Source: Pelagihabitans sp963760375 (GTDB taxonomy: Bacteria > Bacteroidota > Bacteroidia > Flavobacteriales > Flavobacteriaceae). From it: a stretch of 64,000 bases of DNA. The stretch lies in contig CAVXCS010000007.1 of the NCBI GenBank assembly GCA_963760375.1, forward strand, positions 186,001-250,000, read 5' to 3'. Made by a program: the position numbers and the translations under genes. The notes under the pieces are model-generated. The model searched no databases and was not told the origin of the DNA. It worked only from the letters and a program-made list of their open reading frames with translations. Every line of letters starts with the position of its first letter. The stretch's first letter is position 1. Of this stretch, positions 25,368 through 33,661 are shown piece after piece.

Positions 25368-26366
25368 ATGTTTGAGAATATCGATTTTGCGAACCCTGAT
25401 TTCTTTTGGCTATTGTGCCTTATGCCCTTGGCCGTGTTATGGTATGTTCTCAAAAGGAAGGAGCAAACCGCTTCCTTGAAAATATCCAGTACCAAAGGCT
25501 TTGGAAACGGAGGCTGGCTGCCCCAACTGAAGCCCATGCTTTTCGTTTTGAGATTATTGGCCCTTACGGCCATCATCGTGGCCATGGCCCGGCCTCAGAC
25601 CGAAGACATTTCCACCAGGACCAAAACCACAAAGGGCATCGACATCATCATGGCCATAGACGTCTCGTCGAGTATGCTGGCACGCGACCTTAAACCGAAC
25701 CGATTGGCGGCATTGAAAGAGGTAGCGGCAGATTTCATCAAAAAAAGGCCCAATGACCGAATAGGCCTTGTGGCCTATGCAGGGGAAGGTTATACCAAAA
25801 CCCCCATCACCAGTGACAAATCGATCGTGCTTAACGCGCTTCGTGAAATAACCTACGGCCAATTGAACGATGGAACGGCCATAGGTATGGGGCTCGCCAC
25901 GGCGGTAAACCGATTGAAGGAAAGCAAGGCCAAGAGCAAGATCATCATCCTGCTGACCGATGGTGTCAACAATTCCGGTTTTATAGAGCCCCAGACCGCG
26001 GCCGATCTTGCGGTGGAATTCGGCATCAAAACCTACACCATCGGGCTGGGCACCAACGGAAATGCACTCTCTCCCATTGCGTATAATGCAGATGGGTCTT
26101 TCCGTTACGGGATGCGGGAAGTGGAAATCGATGAAAAACTATTGGAAGACATCGCAAAATCGACAGGAGGCCGATATTTTAGAGCTACGGATAATGAAAA
26201 GTTGGAAGCGATCTACGATGAGATCAACAAGTTGGAGAAGACCGATATAGAAGAATTCAAATATTACAAATACGAAGAAAAATTCAGGCCTTGGGTGCTT
26301 TTGGCAGGGGTTTTGCTTTTGCTGGAATGGGTCTTGGCAAATACATTGTTCAGAAGTTTTATTTAA
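25368..26366 (+). CDS. batA: BatA, VWA-domain membrane protein
   Basis: A 332-residue aerotolerance protein. There are two N-terminal membrane segments (PDFFWLLCLMPLAVLWYVL and LFVLRLLALTAIIVAMA), a VWA domain with the MIDAS motif IMAIDVSSSMLARD (~89-102), TDGVNNSGF and a C-terminal membrane helix WVLLAGVLLLLEWVLANTLF. VWA domains bind divalent metal and partner proteins. The start codon follows the previous stop without a gap. Confidence 0.92.
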   Translation: MFENIDFANPDFFWLLCLMPLAVLWYVLKRKEQTASLKISSTKGFGNGGWLPQLKPMLFVLRLLALTAIIVAMARPQTEDISTRTKTTKGIDIIMAIDVSSSMLARDLKPNRLAALKEVAADFIKKRPNDRIGLVAYAGEGYTKTPITSDKSIVLNALREITYGQLNDGTAIGMGLATAVNRLKESKAKSKIIILLTDGVNNSGFIEPQTAADLAVEFGIKTYTIGLGTNGNALSPIAYNADGSFRYGMREVEIDEKLLEDIAKSTGGRYFRATDNEKLEAIYDEINKLEKTDIEEFKYYKYEEKFRPWVLLAGVLLLLEWVLANTLFRSFI

Positions 26367-26412
26367 TGGGACGCGCAATTGATGGCGTAGTCCAAGTCAA
26401 AAAAAACGAAAA

Positions 26413-27459
26413 ATGATTCAATTAGACGAAAAGGTATATTTTTATCTGCTCGGCATCATCCCGGTGCTGATCGTCTTCTTTGTGCTATTACAAATCTGGA
26501 AGAACAGAACCCAAAAACAGTTTGCCGACCTAAGCTTGCTGAAACGCTTGACCCCGGATCGGTCGATGTTCAAGGGCACCTTGAAACTGCTGTTTTTTCT
26601 GTTGGGACTGGCTTTTCTGACCTTGGGGCTCGTCAACCCTAAAATGGGCACCAAACTTGAAACCGTGAAACGGGAGGGCGTCGACATCGTATTTGCGGTC
26701 GACGTCTCCAAAAGCATGTTGGCCGAGGATATCGCCCCCAACCGTTTGGAAAAAGCGAAGCGATTGGTCTCTGAAATCATCAACCAATTGGCAAGTGATC
26801 GGATCGGTATCATCGCCTATGCCGGGCAGGCCTATCCACAACTGCCCATTACCACCGATTACGGTGCGGCAAAGATGTTCCTGCAAAGCATGAACACCGA
26901 TATGTTGACTTCCCAAGGGACGGCCATCAGTGATGCCATAGAATTGGCCACGACCTATTACGACGACGAAGATCAAACCAACAGGGTGCTCTTTATTATT
27001 TCGGACGGGGAAGACCATTCAGAAGAATCGATCAGCGATGCGGTAGAACAGGCCGTTGAAAATGGAATCCGTATTTTTACCATCGGAGTGGGCAAAAACA
27101 AGGGATCGCCCATTCCCATGAAGCGCAACGGAATCGTTGAAAGTCTTAAAAAAGATGCGCAGGGAGAGGTTGTCATCACCAAATTGAACGAAGAAATCCT
27201 AAAGCAGATCGCTATTGATGGCAATGGGGAATATATCAACGGTTCCAATACCGAAGAAGCCGTAGAGTATATCAAGGAACAGCTGTTGCAAATGGATAAA
27301 AAAGAATTCGAGGCCAAGCAGTTCGCAGAATATAAGGACCAATTTCAATGGTTTTTGGGCGCCGGACTCTTGATGTTGCTCTTGGACATTTTTATTCTTG
27401 ACAAAAAGACAAAGTGGTTGAGGCGGTTAAATTTGTTTAATGAAAAGGAAATTGAATAG
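26413..27459 (+). CDS. batB: BatB, VWA-domain membrane protein
   Basis: A 348-residue paralogue of BatA: membrane helices ~10-28 and ~57-76, MIDAS IVFAVDVSKSMLAEDIAPN (~95-113), LFIISDGEDHSEESI with the third MIDAS region, and a C-terminal helix FLGAGLLMLLLDIFIL. The two VWA proteins probably form a membrane complex. The usual downstream TPR gene begins at the end of this gene. Confidence 0.92.
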   Translation: MIQLDEKVYFYLLGIIPVLIVFFVLLQIWKNRTQKQFADLSLLKRLTPDRSMFKGTLKLLFFLLGLAFLTLGLVNPKMGTKLETVKREGVDIVFAVDVSKSMLAEDIAPNRLEKAKRLVSEIINQLASDRIGIIAYAGQAYPQLPITTDYGAAKMFLQSMNTDMLTSQGTAISDAIELATTYYDDEDQTNRVLFIISDGEDHSEESISDAVEQAVENGIRIFTIGVGKNKGSPIPMKRNGIVESLKKDAQGEVVITKLNEEILKQIAIDGNGEYINGSNTEEAVEYIKEQLLQMDKKEFEAKQFAEYKDQFQWFLGAGLLMLLLDIFILDKKTKWLRRLNLFNEKEIE

Positions 27460-27460
27460 C

Positions 27461-28291
27461 ATGAAAAAATTATTTTTTGCCTTTGTTTTGATTTCCTCCC
27501 TGGCCTGGTCGCAAGAGGACGAGAAAATAAAATCGGGGGCCCTGACGGAATCGAAAGACCTTACTTGGGAAGGCAACAAAGACCTTTCCGAAAATAAATT
27601 CGTGGAAGCCGAGGTAGAATACAGGAAGGCCATAGCCAAAAGCGATGAAAATGTTGCGGCTCCCTATAATCTTGGCAATGCCTACTATACCAAAGAGACC
27701 TATAGTGAGGCTTTTGGGCGTTTTAAGGAGGCCGGAGAACTCGCGTCCGAAAAAGCTGATAAACATAAGGCCTATCACAACATGGGCAATGTGTTTATGA
27801 AACGAAAGGAGTACGAAAAAGCGGTGGAAGCGTATAAACAGGCATTGCGCAACGGACCGAACGATGAGGAAACCCGTTACAATTTGGCCCTGGCCAAGGA
27901 AATGCTGAAAAAAGAACAGCAGCAGAACGACCAGAACAAAGACAACAAAGACGACCAGGACCAAAAAGACAAGAAAGAAGACCAAAAAGAAGGCGATAAC
28001 AAGGAAGAGAACAAAGATCAGGATCAGAAAGACCAAGGCGATAAGGGCGATCAAAAAGAAGATCAGAAAGAAGACCAAAAAGACGGGGAGGGAGATCAAA
28101 AGGAAGAGCAACAGAAACAACCTGAGCAAGGAGAACAGCAACAAGAGCAACAGCCAAGGCCCAACCAGTTGAGCAAACAACAGATCCAGAACCTGTTGGA
28201 GGCCATGCAGAACGAAGAGAAAAAAGTTCAGGAAAAAATCGACGCCCAAAAAGTAAAAGGTGTCAAGGTGAAGAACGAGAAAGATTGGTAA
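27461..28291 (+). CDS. batC: BatC, TPR protein with a long charged Gln/Asp/Lys tail
   Basis: A 276-residue exported protein. I start at ATG 27461 for a clean signal peptide, MKKLFFAFVLISSLAWSQ; an ATG 21 bases earlier overlaps batB. Three TPR-like units cover ~40-145 (for example YEKAVEAYKQALRNGPNDEETRYNLALA). From ~155 to ~235 the protein is an almost pure Asp/Lys/Gln/Glu low-complexity run with repeated QKED units, then a coiled C-terminal segment. The tail is probably disordered or coiled coil and may bridge Bat proteins. Such length-variable tails are common in this family. Confidence 0.88.
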   Translation: MKKLFFAFVLISSLAWSQEDEKIKSGALTESKDLTWEGNKDLSENKFVEAEVEYRKAIAKSDENVAAPYNLGNAYYTKETYSEAFGRFKEAGELASEKADKHKAYHNMGNVFMKRKEYEKAVEAYKQALRNGPNDEETRYNLALAKEMLKKEQQQNDQNKDNKDDQDQKDKKEDQKEGDNKEENKDQDQKDQGDKGDQKEDQKEDQKDGEGDQKEEQQKQPEQGEQQQEQQPRPNQLSKQQIQNLLEAMQNEEKKVQEKIDAQKVKGVKVKNEKDW

Positions 28292-28296
28292 AACCG

Positions 28297-30075
28297 ATGG
28301 GCATTAAAAAACATTTGGCATTTCTGGCATTTTTGTTCCTGCTATCGGGGCTTAAGGCACAGGATAACAATGCGGTTACCTTTGAAGTAAAATTGAGCAA
28401 GGACAGGTTGGGCATCAATGAACGTTTGCGCGTTGATTTTACGATGAACAAGGATGGAGACGATTTTGTTGCCCCAAATTTTGAGGGTTTTCAAGTGGTT
28501 ATGGGGCCTTCGCAAGCCATCAGTTCTTCGTGGGTCAATGGGGTCAGGAGTTATTCGAAGACCTATTCCTATACCTTGGCCCCCACTGCAAGGGGAAATT
28601 TTACCATAAAACAAGCCACGATCGTCATCGATGGGAAGACCTATAAATCAAGCCCAAAACAGGTGGAAGTGACCGCAGCGGTCGACAAACCCAGCGACCA
28701 GATGACCGCAGACGACGTGGCCGATGAAAGCCTGCATTTGGTAGCCGAAGTTTCAAAAGACGACCCCTTCCTGAACGAGGCCGTGAGCGTGGTGTACAAA
28801 TTATATGTTAGCCCGTCGATAAGCGTCACCAACTACAGGCCGTTGGACAACCCCAAATACAATAATTTTTGGAGCCAGGACATTCCCATTACCCGATTAT
28901 CGGCAGAAAATGGCACTTTTGATGGAAAACCCTATCGATATGTGGTTTTGAAACGTGTGGTGCTCTACCCCCAAAAATCCGGGGAGCTTGAAATTGAGCC
29001 CCTCTCCTTGGAGGTAACCGTTGAAGTTCCGACCAGCCGTCGCGACTTCTTTGGCCAAAGGATGTACACCTCGACCAACAAAACGGTATCTGCCGGAAGG
29101 CGGACATTGGATGTAAAGGCTTTGCCCACATTGGGCAAACCAGAGAATTTCGGTGGTGCGGTAGGCGACTTCGGTTTTACGGTGACGACCAGTAAAAATA
29201 ACCTTAAGGCTTCCGAATCGTTTCAGGCTAAAGTGGAAGTCAGTGGAAAAGGGAACCTTAAACTGTTCCAATTGCCCGAACCAAGCCTTCCCGGGTCCTT
29301 GGAAGTTTACGAACCCGAATTCGAAGAATCGGTACGCACCACGCTTACGGGGGCACAGGGAAAGGTGAGCAATAACTACACCATTGTGCCCTCTTTTAAA
29401 GGAAAGTATCCCATCCCTCCCATCGCCTTTAGTTACTTTAACCCCCAAACCGGGAAATATAATACCATAACCTCCGACGAAATTATCATCAGCGTGCTTT
29501 CCGGTCCTGCCAATACGGATGTGGCGAACACCATTCCCGGTGCCGTCAATCGCCAAAGTGTGGTCGCGACAGGAAATCAGTTCGGTTTCATCAAATTGAA
29601 ACCAAACCTAAGCGCTATTGGCGAAGCGTACTTTTTTGGTTCAAGGGCATTTTATCTTTGGTGGCTATTGCCTATTCTATTGATTCCGCTCAGCATTGTT
29701 CTGGGAAGAAAACGAGAAGCCATAGCCAGTGATGTGGCCGGCAGGAAAATCAAAAGGGCGAACAAATTGGCTAGAAAATACCTCTCCACCGCCAAAAAAG
29801 TCCTTGGGAACAAAGAAGCCTTTTACATTGCCTTGGAAAAGGCACTGCACAATTATCTAAAGGCAAAATTGAAAATTGAGACTTCTGAGTTCAGCAAAGA
29901 CAAAATCACGGCCTTGTTGTCGCAAAAACAGGTCGATGAAAATACGAGTGAAGGGTTCATCGGATTGTTGAAAAACTGTGAAATGGCCCGCTACAGTCCA
30001 TTTTCAAATGTTCAGATGCAGCAAGATTATGACAAGGCCAGTGAGGTGATTTCAAATATGGACAAACAATTATAA
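28297..30075 (+). CDS. batD: BatD, exported membrane-anchored protein
   Basis: A 592-residue protein. I start at ATG 28297, which gives MGIKKHLAFLAFLFLLSGLKAQ as the signal peptide. Large exported beta-sandwich domains (KLSKDRLGINERLRVDFTMN; VAEVSKDDPFLNEAVSVVYKLYV) match BatD. A single membrane helix at ~455-475 (FYLWWLLPILLIPLSIVLG) is followed by a cytoplasmic helical tail. An open TTG start overlapping batC is unlikely. BatD follows BatC and precedes BatE in the same operon. Confidence 0.92.
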   Translation: MGIKKHLAFLAFLFLLSGLKAQDNNAVTFEVKLSKDRLGINERLRVDFTMNKDGDDFVAPNFEGFQVVMGPSQAISSSWVNGVRSYSKTYSYTLAPTARGNFTIKQATIVIDGKTYKSSPKQVEVTAAVDKPSDQMTADDVADESLHLVAEVSKDDPFLNEAVSVVYKLYVSPSISVTNYRPLDNPKYNNFWSQDIPITRLSAENGTFDGKPYRYVVLKRVVLYPQKSGELEIEPLSLEVTVEVPTSRRDFFGQRMYTSTNKTVSAGRRTLDVKALPTLGKPENFGGAVGDFGFTVTTSKNNLKASESFQAKVEVSGKGNLKLFQLPEPSLPGSLEVYEPEFEESVRTTLTGAQGKVSNNYTIVPSFKGKYPIPPIAFSYFNPQTGKYNTITSDEIIISVLSGPANTDVANTIPGAVNRQSVVATGNQFGFIKLKPNLSAIGEAYFFGSRAFYLWWLLPILLIPLSIVLGRKREAIASDVAGRKIKRANKLARKYLSTAKKVLGNKEAFYIALEKALHNYLKAKLKIETSEFSKDKITALLSQKQVDENTSEGFIGLLKNCEMARYSPFSNVQMQQDYDKASEVISNMDKQL

Positions 30076-30121
30076 AATGGCCAGGGCATTTTTCAACACA
30101 ATGGCAGGCCCGATCGAAAAG

Positions 30122-30901
30122 ATGAATAAAAATTTTGCAAAAGTGAAGCCCATCGTAATCCTTTTCATGTTTTTTATGGCCGTATGTGCCCATGCACAAA
30201 ACGATGCCCTCTTCGAACAGGCCAACCATGCCTACAATGAAGGCAATTATGACAAGGCTGTCGAGGACTACCTCGATATTTTGGAGAAGGGCGAACACTC
30301 GGCGGCGCTTTATTACAATTTGGGCAATTCGTACTACAAACTCAACAAGATTGCGCCAAGCATTTATTATTATGAAAAAGCATTGTTGTTAACCCCCAAT
30401 GATGCCGAAATCAAGAGCAATCTGACCTACGCACAGAACATGACCTTGGATGCCATCGATACCATGCCGGAGATGGGATTATCAAAATTTTACCGCAACC
30501 TTACCGGGATGCTCTCCTTCGATCAGTGGGCCTATACCGCCGTGCTGTTCATGATGCTCTTCGTTGGCCTTTATATTGCCTTTTATTACTTCAGATACGC
30601 GACCAGAAAAAGGATCGCATTTATCTTAAGTTTAGTCTCACTGCTGTTTTCAATCGCGACTGCCGCTTTTGCATACCTGCAGTACGAAGCTTTTAAAAAT
30701 GATAGACCAGCCATTGTGTTTTCGAGCGAAGTGGAAATCAAAGCGGAACCCAACAATAGAAGCCAAGGGGTCTTTACGTTGCACGAGGGCGCCAAAGTAA
30801 ATGTTTTGGAAGACTTGGACGAATACCACAAAATTAGCATTGCCGATGGTAAAACAGGTTGGATTCCAAAAGAAAGCATTAAGTTGTTAAAGGATTTTTA
30901 G
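30122..30901 (+). CDS. batE: BatE, TPR and SH3-like membrane protein
   Basis: A 259-residue protein, last of the Bat operon. I start at ATG 30122 (MNKNFAKVKPIVILFMFFMAVCAHAQ, signal peptide); the frame opens at 30077. Two TPRs follow (ANHAYNEGNYDKAVEDYLDIL; ALYYNLGNSYYKLNKIAPSI), then two membrane helices (WAYTAVLFMMLFVGLYIAFYYF; IAFILSLVSLLFSIATAAFAY), and a C-terminal bacterial SH3-like domain (SEVEIKAEPNNRSQGVFTLHEGAKVNVLE). This is the standard BatE layout. Confidence 0.9.
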   Translation: MNKNFAKVKPIVILFMFFMAVCAHAQNDALFEQANHAYNEGNYDKAVEDYLDILEKGEHSAALYYNLGNSYYKLNKIAPSIYYYEKALLLTPNDAEIKSNLTYAQNMTLDAIDTMPEMGLSKFYRNLTGMLSFDQWAYTAVLFMMLFVGLYIAFYYFRYATRKRIAFILSLVSLLFSIATAAFAYLQYEAFKNDRPAIVFSSEVEIKAEPNNRSQGVFTLHEGAKVNVLEDLDEYHKISIADGKTGWIPKESIKLLKDF

Positions 30902-30958
30902 AAGAAATTACAAGTTTTTGATAGCAATACCATTATATTAGCTACTCGATTTGTTGTT

Positions 30959-31255
30959 ATGGGACCAATAATCAGGATAACGCTTTTGTTGATATGGCTC
31001 TTTGCCGTTTGCGCCCCTAGCGTGATTACCTTGATTCACATCGAAAAACCTGTGATCGTAAACAACGTGAATGAGGAAGAACCTCATGAGCAGGGGAAAA
31101 AATTACAACCCGACGAAATTATTTCCAATGCCTTCCCCAGTACCGTTACCTTACTGGCGCTCTCCAAAAAATCAACGCTGACCGATTTTTACCTGTTGGG
31201 ACATCCCAGCCAGACCCTGGAAATTTTTCTGCCACCTCCCAAGTCGGTTTCCTAG
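30959..31255 (+). CDS. Small exported or membrane protein of unknown function
   Basis: A 98-residue protein with an N-terminal hydrophobic helix (IIRITLLLIWLFAVCAPSVITLI) that may be an uncleaved anchor or signal peptide, then a polar segment with NNVNEEEPHEQGKKLQPDE and a C-terminal LLGHPSQTLEIFLPPPK. No family is recognised. It is 68 bases upstream of the first SulP gene on the same strand, but the inverted repeat at 31288-31310 separates them. Confidence 0.6.
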   Translation: MGPIIRITLLLIWLFAVCAPSVITLIHIEKPVIVNNVNEEEPHEQGKKLQPDEIISNAFPSTVTLLALSKKSTLTDFYLLGHPSQTLEIFLPPPKSVS

Positions 31256-31287
31256 TATTCCGCAATTCACTATTTAAAAACCTAACC

Positions 31288-31310
31288 TATCTTCAAGTAC
31301 TTTGAAGATA
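31288..31310. promoter_or_regulatory. Inverted repeat upstream of the SulP-carbonic anhydrase genes
   Basis: TATCTTCAA-GTACT-TTGAAGATA, two perfect 9-bp arms with a 5-nt spacer, ends 13 nt before the SulP start codon. The size and symmetry fit an operator for a dimeric regulator. Because it is not followed by a T-tract, it is a poor terminator. Which regulator binds is unknown. Confidence 0.5.
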
Positions 31311-31323
31311 AAATCCTTTTGAA

Positions 31324-32922
31324 ATGTTCAAATATATCAAAAACGACTTACCGGCAAGTATTGTAGTTTTTTTTGTGGCCTTGCCCCTTTGTTTGGGTAT
31401 AGCCCTGGCCAGTGGGGCACCGCTTTTCTCCGGATTGATCGCGGGGATCATCGGGGGTATCGTGGTGGGAAGCCTCAGCGGTTCCCATATTGGGGTAAGC
31501 GGCCCGGCCGCCGGACTGGCCGCAATAGTACTGACCGCCATAGGCGCCTTGGGGGGATATCAAAATTTTTTATTGGCCGTCGTGTTGGGCGGTGCCATTC
31601 AATTGCTATTCGGAGTGCTAAAGGCCGGAGTGATCGGTTACTATTTCCCCTCTTCCGTCATCAAAGGCATGCTCACGGGAATTGGGATTATCATCATCTT
31701 AAAGCAGATTCCCCATTTTTTCGGCTATGACGTCGATCCTGAAGGGGATTTCGCTTTTTTCCAGGTGGATGGCAATAATACCTTCACTGAAATCATAAAC
31801 GCGATGAACAATATCAGTTTGGGGGCTACCATTGTTGCCGTTCTGGGACTGGCCATACTTATATTATGGGACAAGATCCTTTCCAAAAAAGGAAAAATCT
31901 TTCAGTTGGTACAAGGGCCCTTGGTCGCCGTGGCATTGGGCATATTGTTTTATGTATTTACCAAGGACAACACGGTACTGGGCATCTCTTCCAATCATTT
32001 GGTCAGCGTGCCCATCCCGGAAGATGCCTCGTCGTTCATGAAGCAGTTCAGCTTTCCGAACTTCGGGGCAATCACCGATCCCCAAATTTGGGTCACCGGC
32101 TTTACCATTGCCCTGGTGGCAAGCCTTGAAACCTTATTGTGCGTTGAGGCAACCGACAGGATCGATCCTGACAAACGGGTCACCCCGACCAACAGGGAGC
32201 TTTTGGCACAAGGTACCGGCAATATGATTTCAGGGCTCATTGGCGGCCTGCCCATTACACAGGTCATCGTAAGGAGTTCTGCGAACATTCAATCGGGAGC
32301 GAAGTCGAAGCTATCGGCAATCATCCATGGGTTCTTTCTCTTGATTTCGGTGATATTGATTCCTCGGTTGTTGAACATGATACCGTTATCGGTCTTGGCT
32401 TCGATCTTATTGATCGTAGGCTTTAAATTGGCCAAACCCGCGCTCTTTAAAAAAATGTACGATTTGGGCTGGAAACAGTTCGTACCCTTTATCGTTACGG
32501 TCATCGGTATTGTTTTTACCGATCTGCTTATCGGGATCGGTCTTGGATTGGCCGTCGGCATTGTGGTGATCTTGATCAAAAGCTATCAGAATTCGCACTT
32601 TTTGCATATCGAGGACAAAAGCAATGGAAAACATAAAATTAAGATGACCTTGGCCGAGGAAGTCACCTTTTTCAACAAGGGCGCTATTCTAAAAGAATTG
32701 GAAGGGCTGCCGGAAGATTCGTATCTTGAGCTTGATGTGCGCAAAACAAGGTATTTAGACAACGATATCATTGAAATATTACAGGATTTTTCCGAGAAAG
32801 CCAGGAATCGCCATATCGACATCAAATTGGTCTCCGAACTAGGGATTGTGGAAAACCCCCCCAGTTACATCGAATTTTTTAAATTAAACAACAAGCGTGC
32901 TCGGAAAGTACAGAAAACCTAA
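31324..32922 (+). CDS. SulP-family anion transporter (probable bicarbonate)
   Basis: A 532-residue inner-membrane protein: 10-14 hydrophobic segments typical of SLC26/SulP from residue ~8 to ~430, with the motif GSHIGVSGPAAGLAAIV near TM3 and NRELLAQGTGNMISGLIGGLPIT in the middle. A C-terminal STAS-like domain follows (~440-520; KTRYLDNDIIEILQDF). It is followed 18 bases later by a beta-carbonic anhydrase, so the likely substrate is bicarbonate rather than sulfate. Confidence 0.9.
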   Translation: MFKYIKNDLPASIVVFFVALPLCLGIALASGAPLFSGLIAGIIGGIVVGSLSGSHIGVSGPAAGLAAIVLTAIGALGGYQNFLLAVVLGGAIQLLFGVLKAGVIGYYFPSSVIKGMLTGIGIIIILKQIPHFFGYDVDPEGDFAFFQVDGNNTFTEIINAMNNISLGATIVAVLGLAILILWDKILSKKGKIFQLVQGPLVAVALGILFYVFTKDNTVLGISSNHLVSVPIPEDASSFMKQFSFPNFGAITDPQIWVTGFTIALVASLETLLCVEATDRIDPDKRVTPTNRELLAQGTGNMISGLIGGLPITQVIVRSSANIQSGAKSKLSAIIHGFFLLISVILIPRLLNMIPLSVLASILLIVGFKLAKPALFKKMYDLGWKQFVPFIVTVIGIVFTDLLIGIGLGLAVGIVVILIKSYQNSHFLHIEDKSNGKHKIKMTLAEEVTFFNKGAILKELEGLPEDSYLELDVRKTRYLDNDIIEILQDFSEKARNRHIDIKLVSELGIVENPPSYIEFFKLNNKRARKVQKT

Positions 32923-32940
32923 CCCAATAAAAATATAAAA

Positions 32941-33567
32941 ATGAACTTGGAACTCGTATTTGAGAACAACAAAAAATGGATTGCCGAAAAGCTGGCCAAA
33001 CAACCCGACTATTTCAATCAATTGGGCCAAGGACAAAATCCGGAATTGCTTTACATCGGCTGTTCCGACAGTAGGGTTACCGCCGAAGAACTGATGGGAT
33101 TGGGCCCTGGGGAAGTGTTCGTACACAGGAACATCGCCAATATGGTCATCAGCATCGACTTGAACGTGATGTCGGTCATCAATTATGCGGTGAACAATCT
33201 GAAGGTAAACCATGTGGTCGTCTGTGGCCATTATGCCTGTGGTGGTGTCAAAGCGGCCATGCAATCGGCCGATTTGGGCATTTTGAACCCTTGGCTGCGC
33301 AATATCCGGGATGTTTACCGCATCCATCGAGATGAATTGAACGGCATTAAAGACGAAGAAAAAAAGTACGACCGGTTGGTTGAACTCAACGTACAGGAGC
33401 AATGTGTGAACCTTATAAAAACCGCGGCCGTTCAGAAGGCATATCGCGATAGGAACCTCAAGGTGCACGGCTGGGTGTTCGACGTGCACTCCGGTAAATT
33501 GATCGACCTAAAAATCGATTTTGAAGGAATCTTAAAAAACATCATGGAAATTTATCATTTGGATTAG
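32941..33567 (+). CDS. can: Beta-class carbonic anhydrase
   Basis: A 208-residue zinc enzyme interconverting CO2 and bicarbonate in the cytoplasm. The zinc site is visible: Cys41 in IGCSDSRV, with the Asp43-Arg45 dyad, and His97/Cys100 in VVCGHYACGGVKAAM. It lies between two SulP transporter genes and is tightly linked to the first; a strong terminator (33581-33625) separates it from the second. Confidence 0.95.
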   Translation: MNLELVFENNKKWIAEKLAKQPDYFNQLGQGQNPELLYIGCSDSRVTAEELMGLGPGEVFVHRNIANMVISIDLNVMSVINYAVNNLKVNHVVVCGHYACGGVKAAMQSADLGILNPWLRNIRDVYRIHRDELNGIKDEEKKYDRLVELNVQEQCVNLIKTAAVQKAYRDRNLKVHGWVFDVHSGKLIDLKIDFEGILKNIMEIYHLD

Positions 33568-33580
33568 AATCCACTTTAAA

Positions 33581-33625
33581 TGTCCAAAAAAAGCCAATGC
33601 AAATTACATTGGCTTTTTTTGGACA
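33581..33625 (+). terminator. Strong Rho-independent terminator after carbonic anhydrase
   Basis: A 19-bp perfect stem, left arm 33581-33599 and right arm 33607-33625, with the loop CAAATTA. The right arm contains a seven-T run and is followed by TTTTTG. It separates the SulP1-carbonic anhydrase transcript from the second SulP gene. Confidence 0.85.
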
Positions 33626-33661
33626 TTTTTGCTACCTTAACAAAGACTATCTTCACCCACC

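Noticed and set aside
27470..28249. 259-codon minus-strand frame rich in Leu/Phe/Val
   Set aside because: Antisense of the Lys/Gln/Asp-rich batC tail, which automatically produces a hydrophobic-looking shadow.
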